Notes: generated by a model not told the origin, from the letters alone. DNA of 64,000 nucleotides from Paenibacillus glycinis (GCF_009909185.1 NZ_JAAAMV010000009.1:124001-188000), one strand, 5' to 3'. Numbered from the stretch's first letter, positions 1-7,880 are shown. Program-made: numbers and translations.

Positions 1-186
1 AGGGAAGCCCAGAATTTCGAAGCCTTCGTCCTTGTGCTTGGCGTACAGCTCTTGAAGCTCCTTGTATTGCGACGTGAACATGCAGTTGCTCGCCGTGTTG
101 ACGATCAGCAATACTTTGCCTTCGTATTCGCGCAGCGATTTGGCTTCGCCTTTAACCGTTCTGACTTCAAAATCGTAAATGGACAT
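1..186 (-). CDS. Glutathione peroxidase family protein (C-terminal part outside window)
   Basis: The visible 62 residues are the N-terminus of a thioredoxin-fold glutathione peroxidase, which reduces hydroperoxides in the cytosol. The segment [17 protein letters not shown] carries the family's peroxidatic-cysteine motif (usual form NTAS-K-CGFTPQY); here the residue before Cys is Asn and the next is Met. Cys rather than selenocysteine is encoded. The ATG at 186 is preceded by a GAGAGGATGAGG ribosome site and by a good promoter at 253-281. The gene runs off the left edge, so downstream catalytic residues (Gln, Trp) cannot be checked. Family assignment is firm, substrate is not. Confidence 0.85.
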   Translation of the reverse strand, partial: MSIYDFEVRTVKGEAKSLREYEGKVLLIVNTASNCMFTSQYKELQELYAKHKDEGFEILGFP

Positions 187-252
187 GATACCTCATCCTC
201 TCATTTTATATTGCCTAAAATTAAGTTGTGCACTTCGTATCTCACAGGTATG

Positions 253-281
253 AGTATACCGCTAAAATAAGAATCGGTCAA
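253..281 (-). promoter_or_regulatory. SigA-type promoter of the glutathione peroxidase gene
   Basis: On the minus strand TTGACC (276-281) and TATACT (253-258) are separated by 17 bp. This lies about 65 bp upstream of the start codon at 186. A short dyad, AAGT-TGTGC-ACTT (about 221-233), lies in the leader. No clear PerR box was recognised. Confidence 0.6.
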
Positions 282-377
282 TTATATTTTGCACAATATG
301 ATATGGGAAAATTAGATATGGCGATATCCGCCTTTTCACTGGAACGGCGGCACCGAACGGTAAGCGATTCATCAGCC

Positions 378-405
378 AAGGACACCTGGAGCGGTGTCCT
401 TTTTG
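378..405 (+). terminator. Rho-independent terminator, orphan
   Basis: AAGGACACC, a six-base loop, GGTGTCC and then a T run. No coding gene ends upstream on this strand, so it either ends a small RNA or insulates the gene at 534. Confidence 0.7.
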
Positions 406-533
406 TCTTGCAGCAGCAAACGAACATTTCGGTGCGGTTGGTAGAATGCCCTGATCGTTCTGCCTGCCGTCTGTATACGCTAGTAAGGATGGAGACGCGG
501 AGTTTCCATTTGGAAGAGGAGGATGAATGAGCG

Positions 534-935
534 ATGAAGATTATCGTAAACGAGAGAGAGCTGAAAGAATATTTCGACGGGCTTGCTCGTCTGCTGCCGC
601 CGCCGAACGGAGCGCGGCCGCCGGCATCGGACTCGCTTGACGCATCGGCGCTTATCGAAGAGCTGCGTCAGTCGATACGCGAGGAGATGGCATCGATCCA
701 ACTTGCGGCGCAGCGCGATGCCGGCGCGCATGCCTTGAATAAACTGGGGCAAATCTTCGAGCCGCACGCAGGCAAACCGGCCGAATTGTTAACCTCGGCC
801 GGCATCGTGGAAGGCACGATCGCGAAGGTCGGCGCCGATTATTTGGCCGTGCGCGAACACGGCGGGACAAGCGTCCTGGTGCCGCTGGACCAGCTGGTCG
901 CCTTTCAATTAACGGGAAAGCAGGTGGAGCGATGA
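534..935 (+). CDS. Small protein with C-terminal Sm-fold-like (DUF2642-type) segment
   Basis: 133 residues. The N-terminal half is charged and probably helical (ELKEYFDGLARLL, then IEELRQSIREEMASIQ) with a Pro-rich break at 22-31. The C-terminal 45 residues (GTIAKVGADYLAVREH, then VLVPLDQLVAFQL) have the beta-strand pattern of the small Sm-like domain found in Bacillus spore-coat-associated DUF2642 proteins. RBS GAGGAGG is 11 bases upstream. The stop overlaps the start of the next gene (ATGA), so the two are translationally coupled, and both precede a surface-glycan cluster. A role in the spore or cell surface is inferred from context only; I cannot assign a function. Confidence 0.65.
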   Translation: MKIIVNERELKEYFDGLARLLPPPNGARPPASDSLDASALIEELRQSIREEMASIQLAAQRDAGAHALNKLGQIFEPHAGKPAELLTSAGIVEGTIAKVGADYLAVREHGGTSVLVPLDQLVAFQLTGKQVER

Positions 936-1123
936 TCGAAGAGCTGCAGTCGCTCGTGAATAAAGAGGTTCAGATCGCGAGCGCCCTGGAAACGTTGCAA
1001 GGCACGCTCGTGTCGGTAGACGGGGCATCGGTGACGCTCCGCACGTCGGAGATTTTCGGTTATGAGAGCGGCAGCTATGCGATCGTTCAGCTGCGCTTCA
1101 TTTCTTATATTCGCTCGCTGTAA
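932..1123 (+). CDS. 63-residue Sm-fold-like (DUF2642-type) protein
   Basis: A small protein that is nearly all predicted beta strands: NKEVQIASALETLQGTLVSV, then SVTLRT, then YAIVQLRFISYIRSL. The pattern (short helix, G-T-L-V-x-V-D, I/V-x-L-R) matches the tail of its upstream neighbour, so the pair look like a two-domain and a one-domain version of the same fold. It overlaps the upstream gene by ATGA and lies 31 bp from the glycosyltransferase, so all are probably cotranscribed. Function unknown. Confidence 0.65.
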   Translation: MIEELQSLVNKEVQIASALETLQGTLVSVDGASVTLRTSEIFGYESGSYAIVQLRFISYIRSL

Positions 1124-1154
1124 CGATGATGGAAGATAAGGGAGGAGAGGCAAC

Positions 1155-1883
1155 ATGTCGTTTCAACGCGTGCCGGGACTGGTCAGCGTGGTCGTCACGG
1201 TCTACAACAAGCTTCCTTATCTGACGGAATGCTTGACGAGCCTGCTCGATCAAACCTACGCGAGCTGGGAGCTCATACTCGTCGACGATGCATCCACGGA
1301 CGGGTCCTACGAACATGCCGTGAACTGGCTTAACGTCAACGAGCCGGCGCTTCGGGAGGGCAAAGGCATTAATTTGCTGCGGCTGCCGCGCAATACCGGC
1401 TACGCCGGCGCCATTACGGCCGGGATGTATTTGGCCAAAGGCGAGTTTATCGCCATCCAGGATGCCGATGACCTGTCGCATCCGGAGCGGCTGGCAAGGC
1501 AAGTCCGCCATCTGAACCATCATCCGCAGATCGAGCTGCTCGGCACGAACTACGAAGTGTTCGAGGACGGGCAGCCGGACCGCAGGATGCCGGTGTATTG
1601 GCTTAAATACGGCGAGCAGATCGGAAAGGTTTACGCGGAAGGCGGGCACTGCATCTGTCATGGAACCGTGATGTTCCGCGGGACGGTATTCGATCGCATC
1701 GGCGGACATACGCGGCGCATCGAAGGCGCGGAGGATTACGAATTCATCGCCAAAGTGATCCGCTCGGGTGCGAGGAACGTGGACAATTTGCGGGAGGTGC
1801 TGTATTACTACCGCAAGCATCAGCAGCAGCGCTCGCGCGACTATTTCGGCAAATCGAAGAAGGAGCACGGCCATGACGCGTAA
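1155..1883 (+). CDS. Family 2 (GT-A) glycosyltransferase
   Basis: 242 residues. It transfers a sugar from a nucleotide-sugar donor in the cytosol, probably for a surface or spore polysaccharide. The N-terminal Rossmann-like start SVVVTVYNKLPYLTECL, the VDDAS motif, the metal-binding QDADDLSHPERL (DxD) and the late GAEDYEF acidic motif are all present in the usual order. The length fits a bare GT-A domain. RBS GGAGGAGAGG is 4 bases upstream. It overlaps the next glycosyltransferase by 11 bp. The acceptor and sugar are unknown. Confidence 0.88.
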   Translation: MSFQRVPGLVSVVVTVYNKLPYLTECLTSLLDQTYASWELILVDDASTDGSYEHAVNWLNVNEPALREGKGINLLRLPRNTGYAGAITAGMYLAKGEFIAIQDADDLSHPERLARQVRHLNHHPQIELLGTNYEVFEDGQPDRRMPVYWLKYGEQIGKVYAEGGHCICHGTVMFRGTVFDRIGGHTRRIEGAEDYEFIAKVIRSGARNVDNLREVLYYYRKHQQQRSRDYFGKSKKEHGHDA

Positions 1884-2997
1884 CCGGATCCGACTGCTGA
1901 TGGTGATGGACAGCTTGGCCGTCGGCGGCACGGAAACGTACGTGCTGAGCCTGGTGAAAGCTTTCCCTTCGCTCGGCGTCATGCCGGCATACGCGGGCGG
2001 AACCGGCGCGATGTACGACGCCTTTGCCCGCGCGGGCTGTCCGATTCACCGCGTGGAGCTGTCGGCGGAACAATTGCTGCAGCCTGCGCGCCAGGAGGAG
2101 GCGGAGCGAGCGCTTGCGCAGATCATGCGCAGCCGAAAAATCGATCTGGTGCACGTCCACCAAACGCCGTCGGGCCTGCATGCGGCGAATGCGGCAAGGA
2201 AGCTGGGCATTCCCGTCGTGTTCACGGTGCATGGCGCCTACTATCCGCCCGATCAGCTGCAGCTGATGCAGGCGGCCGGTTGCGCGTTCGTCAGCGTGAG
2301 CCTACCGGTACAAGCTTATTTGGCCCGTCAGGGCATTCCGTCACAGGTGATCGCGAACGGCATCGATTTCGAGCAGTACCGCTCCGAATCGTCCGCCGCG
2401 CTGCGGGCTGGCCTTCGCATCCCGAACGGGGAGCAGGTGGTGGTATATGCGTCGCGTCTCGCTTGGGACAAGGCAACGGTATGCGCGATGCTCGTGCGTG
2501 CGGCGCGGACGATTCGGTTGGACGGCGCGATTCCGCTCCATGTGGTGATCGCGGGTTCGGGCAGCCAAGCCGCCGCCATCGCCGAGCTGGCCGAGACGGC
2601 GAACCGCGAATGCGGCGCGAACTTCGTCCATCTGGTCGGCAGTCAGATGCAAATGCGCGATTACTACAATATGGGCGATCTCGTCGTCGGGACCGGACGG
2701 GTAGCGTTGGAGGCGATGGCATGCGGCAAGCCCGTGCTGGCCATCGGCAATCACGGCTATTTCGGCCTCGTGGGCCAGGCTGCATACGACGAGGCGTGGC
2801 GGTATTATTTCGGCGATCATGACTCCAAGGCGCGCCCCTCCGAGCAGTTGATCGGCGAGGCGATCCGCCGCGCGCTCGCTTCCGGGGACCGATTGGAGGA
2901 GACGGGCCGGCAATCGCAGGCCTGGGCGCGGGCGAATTTTCATATCCGCGACAAAGCGCTTGAGATGAAGCAGCTGTACGATGACTGCTTCCGATGA
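1873..2997 (+). CDS. Family 4 (GT-B) glycosyltransferase, degenerate EX7E motif
   Basis: 374 residues. N-terminal acceptor half: IRLLMVMDSLAVGGTETYV (Gly-rich loop) and FTVHGAYYPP. Donor half: IANGID near the middle and GTGRVALEAMACGKPVLAIG near the end. In the usual EX7E motif the first Glu aligns with a Val here; only the second Glu (in LEAMACG) is kept. The ATG at 1873 was chosen over an upstream in-frame start because the protein then begins exactly at the family's first strand; it overlaps the preceding gene by 11 bp. Probably acts with the GT2 and pyruvyl transferase genes on one glycan. Confidence 0.85.
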   Translation: MTRNRIRLLMVMDSLAVGGTETYVLSLVKAFPSLGVMPAYAGGTGAMYDAFARAGCPIHRVELSAEQLLQPARQEEAERALAQIMRSRKIDLVHVHQTPSGLHAANAARKLGIPVVFTVHGAYYPPDQLQLMQAAGCAFVSVSLPVQAYLARQGIPSQVIANGIDFEQYRSESSAALRAGLRIPNGEQVVVYASRLAWDKATVCAMLVRAARTIRLDGAIPLHVVIAGSGSQAAAIAELAETANRECGANFVHLVGSQMQMRDYYNMGDLVVGTGRVALEAMACGKPVLAIGNHGYFGLVGQAAYDEAWRYYFGDHDSKARPSEQLIGEAIRRALASGDRLEETGRQSQAWARANFHIRDKALEMKQLYDDCFR

Positions 2998-3025
2998 CTG
3001 AACAGGAATGGAGTGAACGCGACGA

Positions 3026-4099
3026 ATGCGAAAGGTGTTGTATCTAGGATGGATCGGCTTCAACAACCTGGGGGATGAATGGATGTGGGAGATGTTCCGG
3101 GCGCTGGCGGACGTTCATCTAAAGGATGAGAAGCATCGCGTCATTCCCTCGCTGCCGCAGGTGGAATGGAAGAAAGTAAGCGAGTACGACACGATCGTGC
3201 TCGGCGGCGGATCGCTGATCGTCCCGGGCTACGTCGATCTGGTGCATGACGCGCTGGAGCTCGGGAAGACCGTCATGGTCTGGGGCAGCGGCCATGACCG
3301 GCTTCATCGATGGGCGCCGTCGCCGGATGGGCGGCTCGCGCCGGAGTCGGCCGATGAAAGCGCGGCGTATCGCTCGAAGCTGAAGGCCGTGATGGAGCAC
3401 AGCGCGTATTGCGGAATTCGAGGACCATGGACAAAGGATTATATCGCCTCGCTCGGCGCCCTGCCGAAGCATCTCGCCATCAGCGGAGATTCCGCGATGC
3501 TGATGAACGCGCTGCATGCCGGAGCGGCGCCGCAGCCGGCCGGACGCGTCGACGGGCAGCCTTCGACGATCGGCATCAATTGGGGGACCACCTATAACCG
3601 GCTTTACGGCGGAAGCGAGGAACCGGTGGAGGACCTGCTCGCGGAAACGGGCCGCTCGCTGCTTGCGCTCGGGTACAGGCTCCACCTCTATTCGCTCTGG
3701 GGCCCGGACCGGGAGGCGCTGGCGAGACTATACGGCAAGCTGGGCTGCGACGAGCGCGTGACGTTCGATCCCAAGGTCTATCCTGCCGCTGATTACGTGC
3801 GACTGCTGGCCGGATTCGCCGCCACGATCAATTTCAAGCTGCATGCCAATCTGCTCTCCGCGGCGGCGAACGTCCCGTTCGTCTGCATCGGTTACCGGTT
3901 CAAGAGCTTCGATCTGATGCACGGCCTGGACTTGGCGGATTGGATCGTCGCTTCGGACGACCCGCGATTGGGCGAGAAGCTGACGGAGAAAGTCCAAGCC
4001 GCGGCGGCATGGCGGGAGGGGTATGTCGGCAAGCTGGAAGAGGGGCGGCAGGCTGCTTATCAGTCGCTCGTAACGCCGTTTCGCGAGGGATTATTCTAA
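3026..4099 (+). CDS. Polysaccharide pyruvyl transferase family protein (CsaB-like)
   Basis: 357 residues. The family adds pyruvate ketals from phosphoenolpyruvate to sugars; in Bacillus CsaB does this on secondary cell wall polymer to anchor S-layer proteins. Family hallmarks seen: GWIGFNNLGDEWMW near the start, IVLGGGSLI, VMVWGSGHD, CGIRGPWT, SGDSAML, and FKLHANLLSAAANVP in the C-terminal half. No membrane segment. It closes the run started at 534 and is followed by a terminator. CsaB itself is not certain; the family holds several paralogues in Paenibacillaceae. Confidence 0.85.
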   Translation: MRKVLYLGWIGFNNLGDEWMWEMFRALADVHLKDEKHRVIPSLPQVEWKKVSEYDTIVLGGGSLIVPGYVDLVHDALELGKTVMVWGSGHDRLHRWAPSPDGRLAPESADESAAYRSKLKAVMEHSAYCGIRGPWTKDYIASLGALPKHLAISGDSAMLMNALHAGAAPQPAGRVDGQPSTIGINWGTTYNRLYGGSEEPVEDLLAETGRSLLALGYRLHLYSLWGPDREALARLYGKLGCDERVTFDPKVYPAADYVRLLAGFAATINFKLHANLLSAAANVPFVCIGYRFKSFDLMHGLDLADWIVASDDPRLGEKLTEKVQAAAAWREGYVGKLEEGRQAAYQSLVTPFREGLF

Positions 4100-4116
4100 C
4101 GCAATATGCGGCACGG

Positions 4117-4157
4117 AAAGAGATTGTCCGGGATTGAAGGGACGATCTCTTTATTTT
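4117..4157 (+). terminator. Terminator of the glycosyltransferase/pyruvyl transferase run
   Basis: AAAGAGATTGTCC pairs with GGGACGATCTCTTT across a nine-base loop (one mismatch), then TTATTTT. Confidence 0.75.
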
Positions 4158-4274
4158 GCGTGATATCTCGTGCATCATGCTTGATCAACGCCGAGTAACC
4201 GAGACGGCTTCAGGGTAAATTAACGGAGAAGCACTTGAACCATTCCATCAATCGAACGCAGGAGGACCTTAACG

Positions 4275-4850
4275 ATGAATAAATTACGTAAAGCGGCAGC
4301 GGCCGTAACGCTCTCCGGCTTTGTGCTCGCCTTCGGGTTAGCGGCCCGGGCAGACGCCGGCGGAGCGGCGATCAAGGTGCGGCAAGCGAACGCCCAAGAC
4401 GCTGCGATGGCCTCGAAGACGCTGAACAGTTTCTATAAACCGGCGCTGAACGGCCGATTTCCCGGTTCGGTGAACAAGCTGAAGATAGGCGTAAGCACGC
4501 GTCAGAACGTTCTCGGCTTGATCGGCAAGCCGGACAAGACGAGAACGAACGCGGACGGCTTCGACTCGTATTCGGCGGAGATGGGACATCCCGGCTATGC
4601 CATAGCCTACAAGCTGAACAAGATCCGGGAAATGCGGTATTTCGGGACCAATGTCGAACGCCAGACGAATATCGGGGGCATCACGAAGCGAATGCTCTTC
4701 AAGCAATGGGGCGCGCCTTCGCGCTCGAACATCATCCGGAACGGATCCTTGGTTCAGCAGAAAATCACCTATAACCGCGGCAAATACAAACTCGCGTTTA
4801 TATTCAACAGCAGCACGCAACTCGATCATATCAACTTGCTTAAGCGCTGA
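4275..4850 (+). CDS. YjgB-type secreted protein (DUF4309)
   Basis: 191 residues with an N-terminal signal peptide (MNKLRKAAAAVTLSGFVLAFG, probable cleavage after ARADA). The mature part carries the DUF4309 pattern seen in Bacillus YjgB: a short conserved block (NGRFPGSVNKLKIGVSTRQNV), a LIGKPDK turn, a mid-protein AYKLNKIREMRYFG strand and a second similar block (GGITKRMLFKQWGAPS). The function of the family is unknown. RBS AGGAGG is 9 bases upstream, and a strong terminator follows, so it is a single-gene unit. Confidence 0.75.
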   Translation: MNKLRKAAAAVTLSGFVLAFGLAARADAGGAAIKVRQANAQDAAMASKTLNSFYKPALNGRFPGSVNKLKIGVSTRQNVLGLIGKPDKTRTNADGFDSYSAEMGHPGYAIAYKLNKIREMRYFGTNVERQTNIGGITKRMLFKQWGAPSRSNIIRNGSLVQQKITYNRGKYKLAFIFNSSTQLDHINLLKR

Positions 4851-4895
4851 ACGGGAACCGATTCCGGTGCCGGGCGACGGTAATAGCGCAAGGCC

Positions 4896-4921
4896 AAAAA
4901 CCGCGAGCTCGCGGTTTTTTT
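4896..4921 (+). terminator. Terminator of the YjgB-type gene
   Basis: AAAAACCGCGAG pairs with CTCGCGGTTTTTTT in a near-perfect hairpin with a seven-base T run. Confidence 0.85.
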
Positions 4922-5045
4922 GTTATGCACGCGGGAGCTCATTCGATGTTGCCGCGTAAGCGGCGCCGTACGGTTTTCCGGACAGCAGCGAATGCGTCCG
5001 CAGATCCGCAACATAAAGCGGTGCCGACGTTGTGTCCTGAAACGG

Positions 5046-5090
5046 AAAAGCGGCAGCCCCGGACGAGGAGATACGTCCGGGACTGCCGCT
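5046..5090 (-). terminator. Terminator of the SRPBCC gene
   Basis: Read on the minus strand, AGCGGCAGTCCCGGACG pairs with CGTCCGGGGCTGCCGCT, then TTTCC. It lies about 60 bp after the stop codon at 5151. Confidence 0.7.
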
Positions 5091-5150
5091 TCGCGACGAC
5101 TCATGATGGTGGAGCCTTCCTGCTGATGTTTCCGGTAGCATGAAACGGGA

Positions 5151-5651
5151 TTATTGCTGGCTGGCCAGGTAAGCGTCAAGCTGAGCAAACGTGCCGCCGA
5201 AACCTTGCTGTACCATCGGACGCATCTTTTCGAATGCAGCAAGCTCTTCTTCCGTAGCGTTGACGGGGCCTCCTTGCAGCGTAAGCGAAGTCTTGCCGTT
5301 CTCTTCTTCGAGGGTCAGGATATTGATGATCTCGAGCGGCCAATTCGGATCGAACGGAGCCCGGATCGTGTTGCCTTCCTCATCGGAGAACGACTGGACA
5401 AAGACAAGCTTTTCCGGAGGCGTGACTTCCTGATACGTAAACTTGCCCCACATGACGAAGCCTTCGGGAGACCTCTGGCTGCCCAGGAACATGCCGCCCG
5501 GGCGAACGTCCATTTTGGCCACGTGCAGGGAGAAGCCTTGCGGGCCCCACCATTTCGCGAAATGCTCCGGGTCCGTCCATACCTTGAATACGAGTTCCCG
5601 CGGAGCGTCGAACGTGCGGGTAATCTCAAGTCCATTGGCATATGCAGTCAT
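5151..5651 (-). CDS. SRPBCC (AHSA1-type) family protein
   Basis: 166 residues, one START/Bet v1-like helix-grip domain. The family start ITRTFDAPRELVFKVWTDPEHF and the KWWGPQGFS motif are clear; the FTYQEVTPPEKLVFVQSFSDEEG strand and the C-terminal helix (FAQLDAYLASQ) complete it. Such small proteins bind hydrophobic ligands or act as Hsp90 activator-like proteins; the ligand cannot be read from sequence. RBS AAAGGAGGC precedes the ATG. It lies 128 bp downstream of a DUF1801 gene on the same strand, and the two families are frequent neighbours. Confidence 0.85.
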   Translation of the reverse strand: MTAYANGLEITRTFDAPRELVFKVWTDPEHFAKWWGPQGFSLHVAKMDVRPGGMFLGSQRSPEGFVMWGKFTYQEVTPPEKLVFVQSFSDEEGNTIRAPFDPNWPLEIINILTLEEENGKTSLTLQGGPVNATEEELAAFEKMRPMVQQGFGGTFAQLDAYLASQQ

Positions 5652-5779
5652 AATATTGCCTCCTTTTTATCCTTGCAAAATTTTCCATGAATATCGCGTT
5701 AATTCGTGCCTATATGATCGGACGGGGGCAGTAGGCGTTCAACGTCGCCGGCATCATGCCTGCCATCCCGGTTCTTCCC

Positions 5780-6118
5780 TTAAAGCGTGCCGGATGCCTG
5801 GGCTAGCAGCCGGGATAACAGGCCGTAATCAGGCGACTCCCCTTCGCGAATCTTCAGCCATTTCCGCTCGGCCGGACCTTCGAAGCCTTTCGGGACTTCC
5901 AGTTCGTTCGCATTCATGATCATGAACGCCACGGCGTCCTTGGAAGGCGATATAACCGCCGCGTACTTCCCGTTTTTCAGGAAATGCGGCTTTTTGTATT
6001 GAATCCGTTCTTCGAAGTCCGGCATGGTCTCGTGGACCATTTGACGAAGCCGGTTGCAGAGATCGACCTGCCACGATGACTGGAGATTTTGGATAAACGT
6101 CGAGACCTCTTGGTTCAT
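5780..6118 (-). CDS. DUF1801 domain protein
   Basis: 112 residues from the ATG at 6118, which has a GGAAAGGAGG ribosome site; a longer frame up to 6178 lacks one and would start close to the transcription start. Typical DUF1801 features: Trp in the first helix (SSWQVDLCNRLRQMV), an IQYKKPHFLKNGKYAAVISPSKDAVAFM block, and LKIREGE near the end. The function is unknown. It has its own promoter with an overlapping dyad (6182-6205), so it is probably regulated. Confidence 0.75.
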   Translation of the reverse strand: MNQEVSTFIQNLQSSWQVDLCNRLRQMVHETMPDFEERIQYKKPHFLKNGKYAAVISPSKDAVAFMIMNANELEVPKGFEGPAERKWLKIREGESPDYGLLSRLLAQASGTL

Positions 6119-6181
6119 GAGTCGGTTCCTCCTTTCCGAGAAAATGCTTGCCGTGAATGAGCGACGGATTATTTTCAATCC

Positions 6182-6212
6182 GAATATACCCGATCGGGAA
6201 TATTCCTGTCAA
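6182..6212 (-). promoter_or_regulatory. Promoter of the DUF1801 gene with overlapping operator-like dyad
   Basis: On the minus strand TTGACA (6207-6212) and TATATT (6183-6188) are 18 bp apart. The spacer and -10 box are covered by a 24-bp imperfect palindrome, GAATATACCCGA/TCGGGAATATTC (6182-6205, one mismatched pair). A protein bound here would block RNA polymerase. The rest of the 307-bp gap to the deacetylase gene (6119-6425) shows no gene. Confidence 0.6.
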
Positions 6213-6425
6213 GGAATTTTACGAAACCCCGCGCATTGCGTAATGTCCGCCGACGGTTTGCGTCTTCCCGCGGGCGATACGGCAGCGGCTATTTTCGAAA
6301 AAACGTTCGGCCTGCCAATATTAAATGACGAATGCGGCAACTTCCGACGAATTTCGCGCGTTTATATGGTGATGTTTGCGATCGGCCGTAACGCCATCGA
6401 ATTAAACGACGCAGGAGTTGGCCCT

Positions 6426-7571
6426 ATGCGCTATAAAACCAAAATCATCCTTCTACTGACGCTGCTGCTGGGACTGACCGCGCAATGCTGCGTGCTGACC
6501 GTCCAGGCCTACCATGGCCGCTTGCCTTATGTCGGCCGGCTGTTCTACGGCGTCGGGAGCGCGGCCGGCGCCGTCGATCCGGAAGGCGCTGCGCCTTTGT
6601 ACGACAGGCTAAGTCCCGGCGCCGACGAACCGCATGGCGTCTACTACAAAGGGCGCGTGCTCGTGCTGATGTATCACGAAGTCGAGCAACGGCCGCACGA
6701 TGCGGGCTCGTTGTCGGCCGCCAAGTTCGAGCGCCAGCTTGCGTTGATGAAGCGCAACAACTTTCACTGGATCACGATGAGCCAGTATCGCGATTTCATC
6801 CTGCGAGGAAGCCCGGTTCCGGATAACGCGGTGCTGCTCACGTTCGACGACGGCTATGAATCGTTCTACCGGTACGCCTATCCGATCTTGCGCAAGCAGG
6901 GGGCGCCCGCGACGAGCTTCCTGATCGTCGGGACGGTCGGGAACCCGCGCCACGCCGGAGTGCCCAAGCTGAATTGGGAGCAGGTCAAGGAAATGGGCCG
7001 GCATGGAATATCGTTCTACAGCCATTCCTACGACTCCCATAAGTACGAGCCTACGGATGCGAAGGGAGCGCATTCGATCGCCGCGCTGACCGGACCCGTG
7101 TATCTGAAAGACAAAGGCAGGCGGGAGACGATGAAGGAGTACAAGCAGCGGGTAAAAGCCGACCTGACGCAAGCGAATGCCGTCCTGGACCGGGAGCTCG
7201 GCGCTCCGAATCATGTGCTGGCTTTTCCGTACGGCGCGTTCTCCAAGCCGCTGCTCGCGATATGCGCGCAGCTCGGGATCGACGTGACGCTGACCGTCAA
7301 GGACGGCCTCGACGGTCCCGGCCAAAGCAACGGCTTCCGTCTCAATGCCGGCGGCGCGCGCAACGATCCCGACCTGCAGCTCGCCTTGATGAAGCAGGCG
7401 CGGCAGCGGCTGGGGCATGCCCACTTCGACCAAGCGCCCGAGCGCAAACGCGAGGCGTTGTGGACGTTGGCGGCCATGGCGGTCGTCGCGGCGCTGCTGA
7501 CGGAGTCGGTCTACAGGGGCCGGCGCGAGAAGCGGAACCCGGGACCGCCGCCCGGACGGTTCGAGTATTAG
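6426..7571 (+). CDS. Membrane-anchored polysaccharide deacetylase (NodB fold)
   Basis: 381 residues. Metal-dependent N-deacetylase of cell-wall or exopolysaccharide, acting outside the membrane. An N-terminal hydrophobic segment (KIILLLTLLLGLTAQCC) and a second one near the C-terminus (LWTLAAMAVVAALLTESV) bracket the domain. Motif 1 LLTFDDGY with Asp141-Asp142; motif 2 HSYDSH (His200, His205), spaced as in the IcaB/PgaB-like branch; motif 3 FPYGAFSK. The start chosen has an AGGAG site 9 bases upstream and begins right before the hydrophobic segment. It stands alone, followed by a terminator. Confidence 0.88.
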   Translation: MRYKTKIILLLTLLLGLTAQCCVLTVQAYHGRLPYVGRLFYGVGSAAGAVDPEGAAPLYDRLSPGADEPHGVYYKGRVLVLMYHEVEQRPHDAGSLSAAKFERQLALMKRNNFHWITMSQYRDFILRGSPVPDNAVLLTFDDGYESFYRYAYPILRKQGAPATSFLIVGTVGNPRHAGVPKLNWEQVKEMGRHGISFYSHSYDSHKYEPTDAKGAHSIAALTGPVYLKDKGRRETMKEYKQRVKADLTQANAVLDRELGAPNHVLAFPYGAFSKPLLAICAQLGIDVTLTVKDGLDGPGQSNGFRLNAGGARNDPDLQLALMKQARQRLGHAHFDQAPERKREALWTLAAMAVVAALLTESVYRGRREKRNPGPPPGRFEY

Positions 7572-7614
7572 AACCGCCGATCGGCAGTCCCGAATACGAG
7601 TCGACTTTACTTTT

Positions 7615-7641
7615 GCCGCAGCGGCCCGCTGCGGTTTATTT
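7615..7641 (+). terminator. Terminator of the deacetylase gene
   Basis: CCGCAGCG pairs with CGCTGCGG, then TTTATTT. Confidence 0.7.
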
Positions 7642-7707
7642 GCGTTCAAGGGACTTGATTTACAATTTATTTAAAATAAATGGATAGCATAAATTTTAAT
7701 TATGATA

Positions 7708-7860
7708 TATTCTGGCGTAATGTCGATTTTCGGGTTGATCCTCGATCGGCAAATTACTGGAAGATAGTGTAAGTGATGACGGAGCCAGTTTACAATATTT
7801 CAACATCAAACCGATTGACTCGAAAGGATACCTTGAATTATTCTGGTGTATCGTCGACTT
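7708..7860 (+). repeat. 22-bp imperfect direct repeat in the operon leader
   Basis: Copies at 7708-7729 and 7839-7860 agree at 18 of 22 positions (TATTCTGG-Y-GTA, then YGTCGAYTT). The second copy begins with the -10 box of the promoter at 7815-7844. It may be a duplicated promoter or regulator site. It sits in a 391-bp gene-free, A+T-rich gap. Confidence 0.5.
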
Positions 7861-7880
7861 GCAGCCGTGTACAAGTCGAC
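7815..7880 (+). promoter_or_regulatory. Promoter and start-site inverted repeat of the phosphoester operon
   Basis: TTGACT (7815-7820), 18 bp, TATTCT (7839-7844). Immediately after, where transcription would start, lies a perfect inverted repeat: GTCGACTTG (7853-7861), ten-base loop, CAAGTCGAC (7872-7880). With no T run after it, an operator or 5' mRNA hairpin is more likely than a terminator. The first gene starts at 7963. Confidence 0.55.

Larger units (their letters stand above)
187..533. other. Intergenic region with an orphan terminator
   Basis: This 347-bp gap holds the leftward peroxidase promoter (253-281) and a rightward terminator (378-405) that follows no recognisable gene. A weak rightward promoter (TTGCAC 289-294, 18 bp, TAGATA 313-318) could make a short structured RNA of about 80 nt ending at 405. 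No convincing protein frame was seen. Confidence 0.4.

Noticed and set aside
228-530. 100-codon frame before the first small Sm-like gene
   Set aside because: Runs through the orphan terminator and a promoter; no ribosome site.
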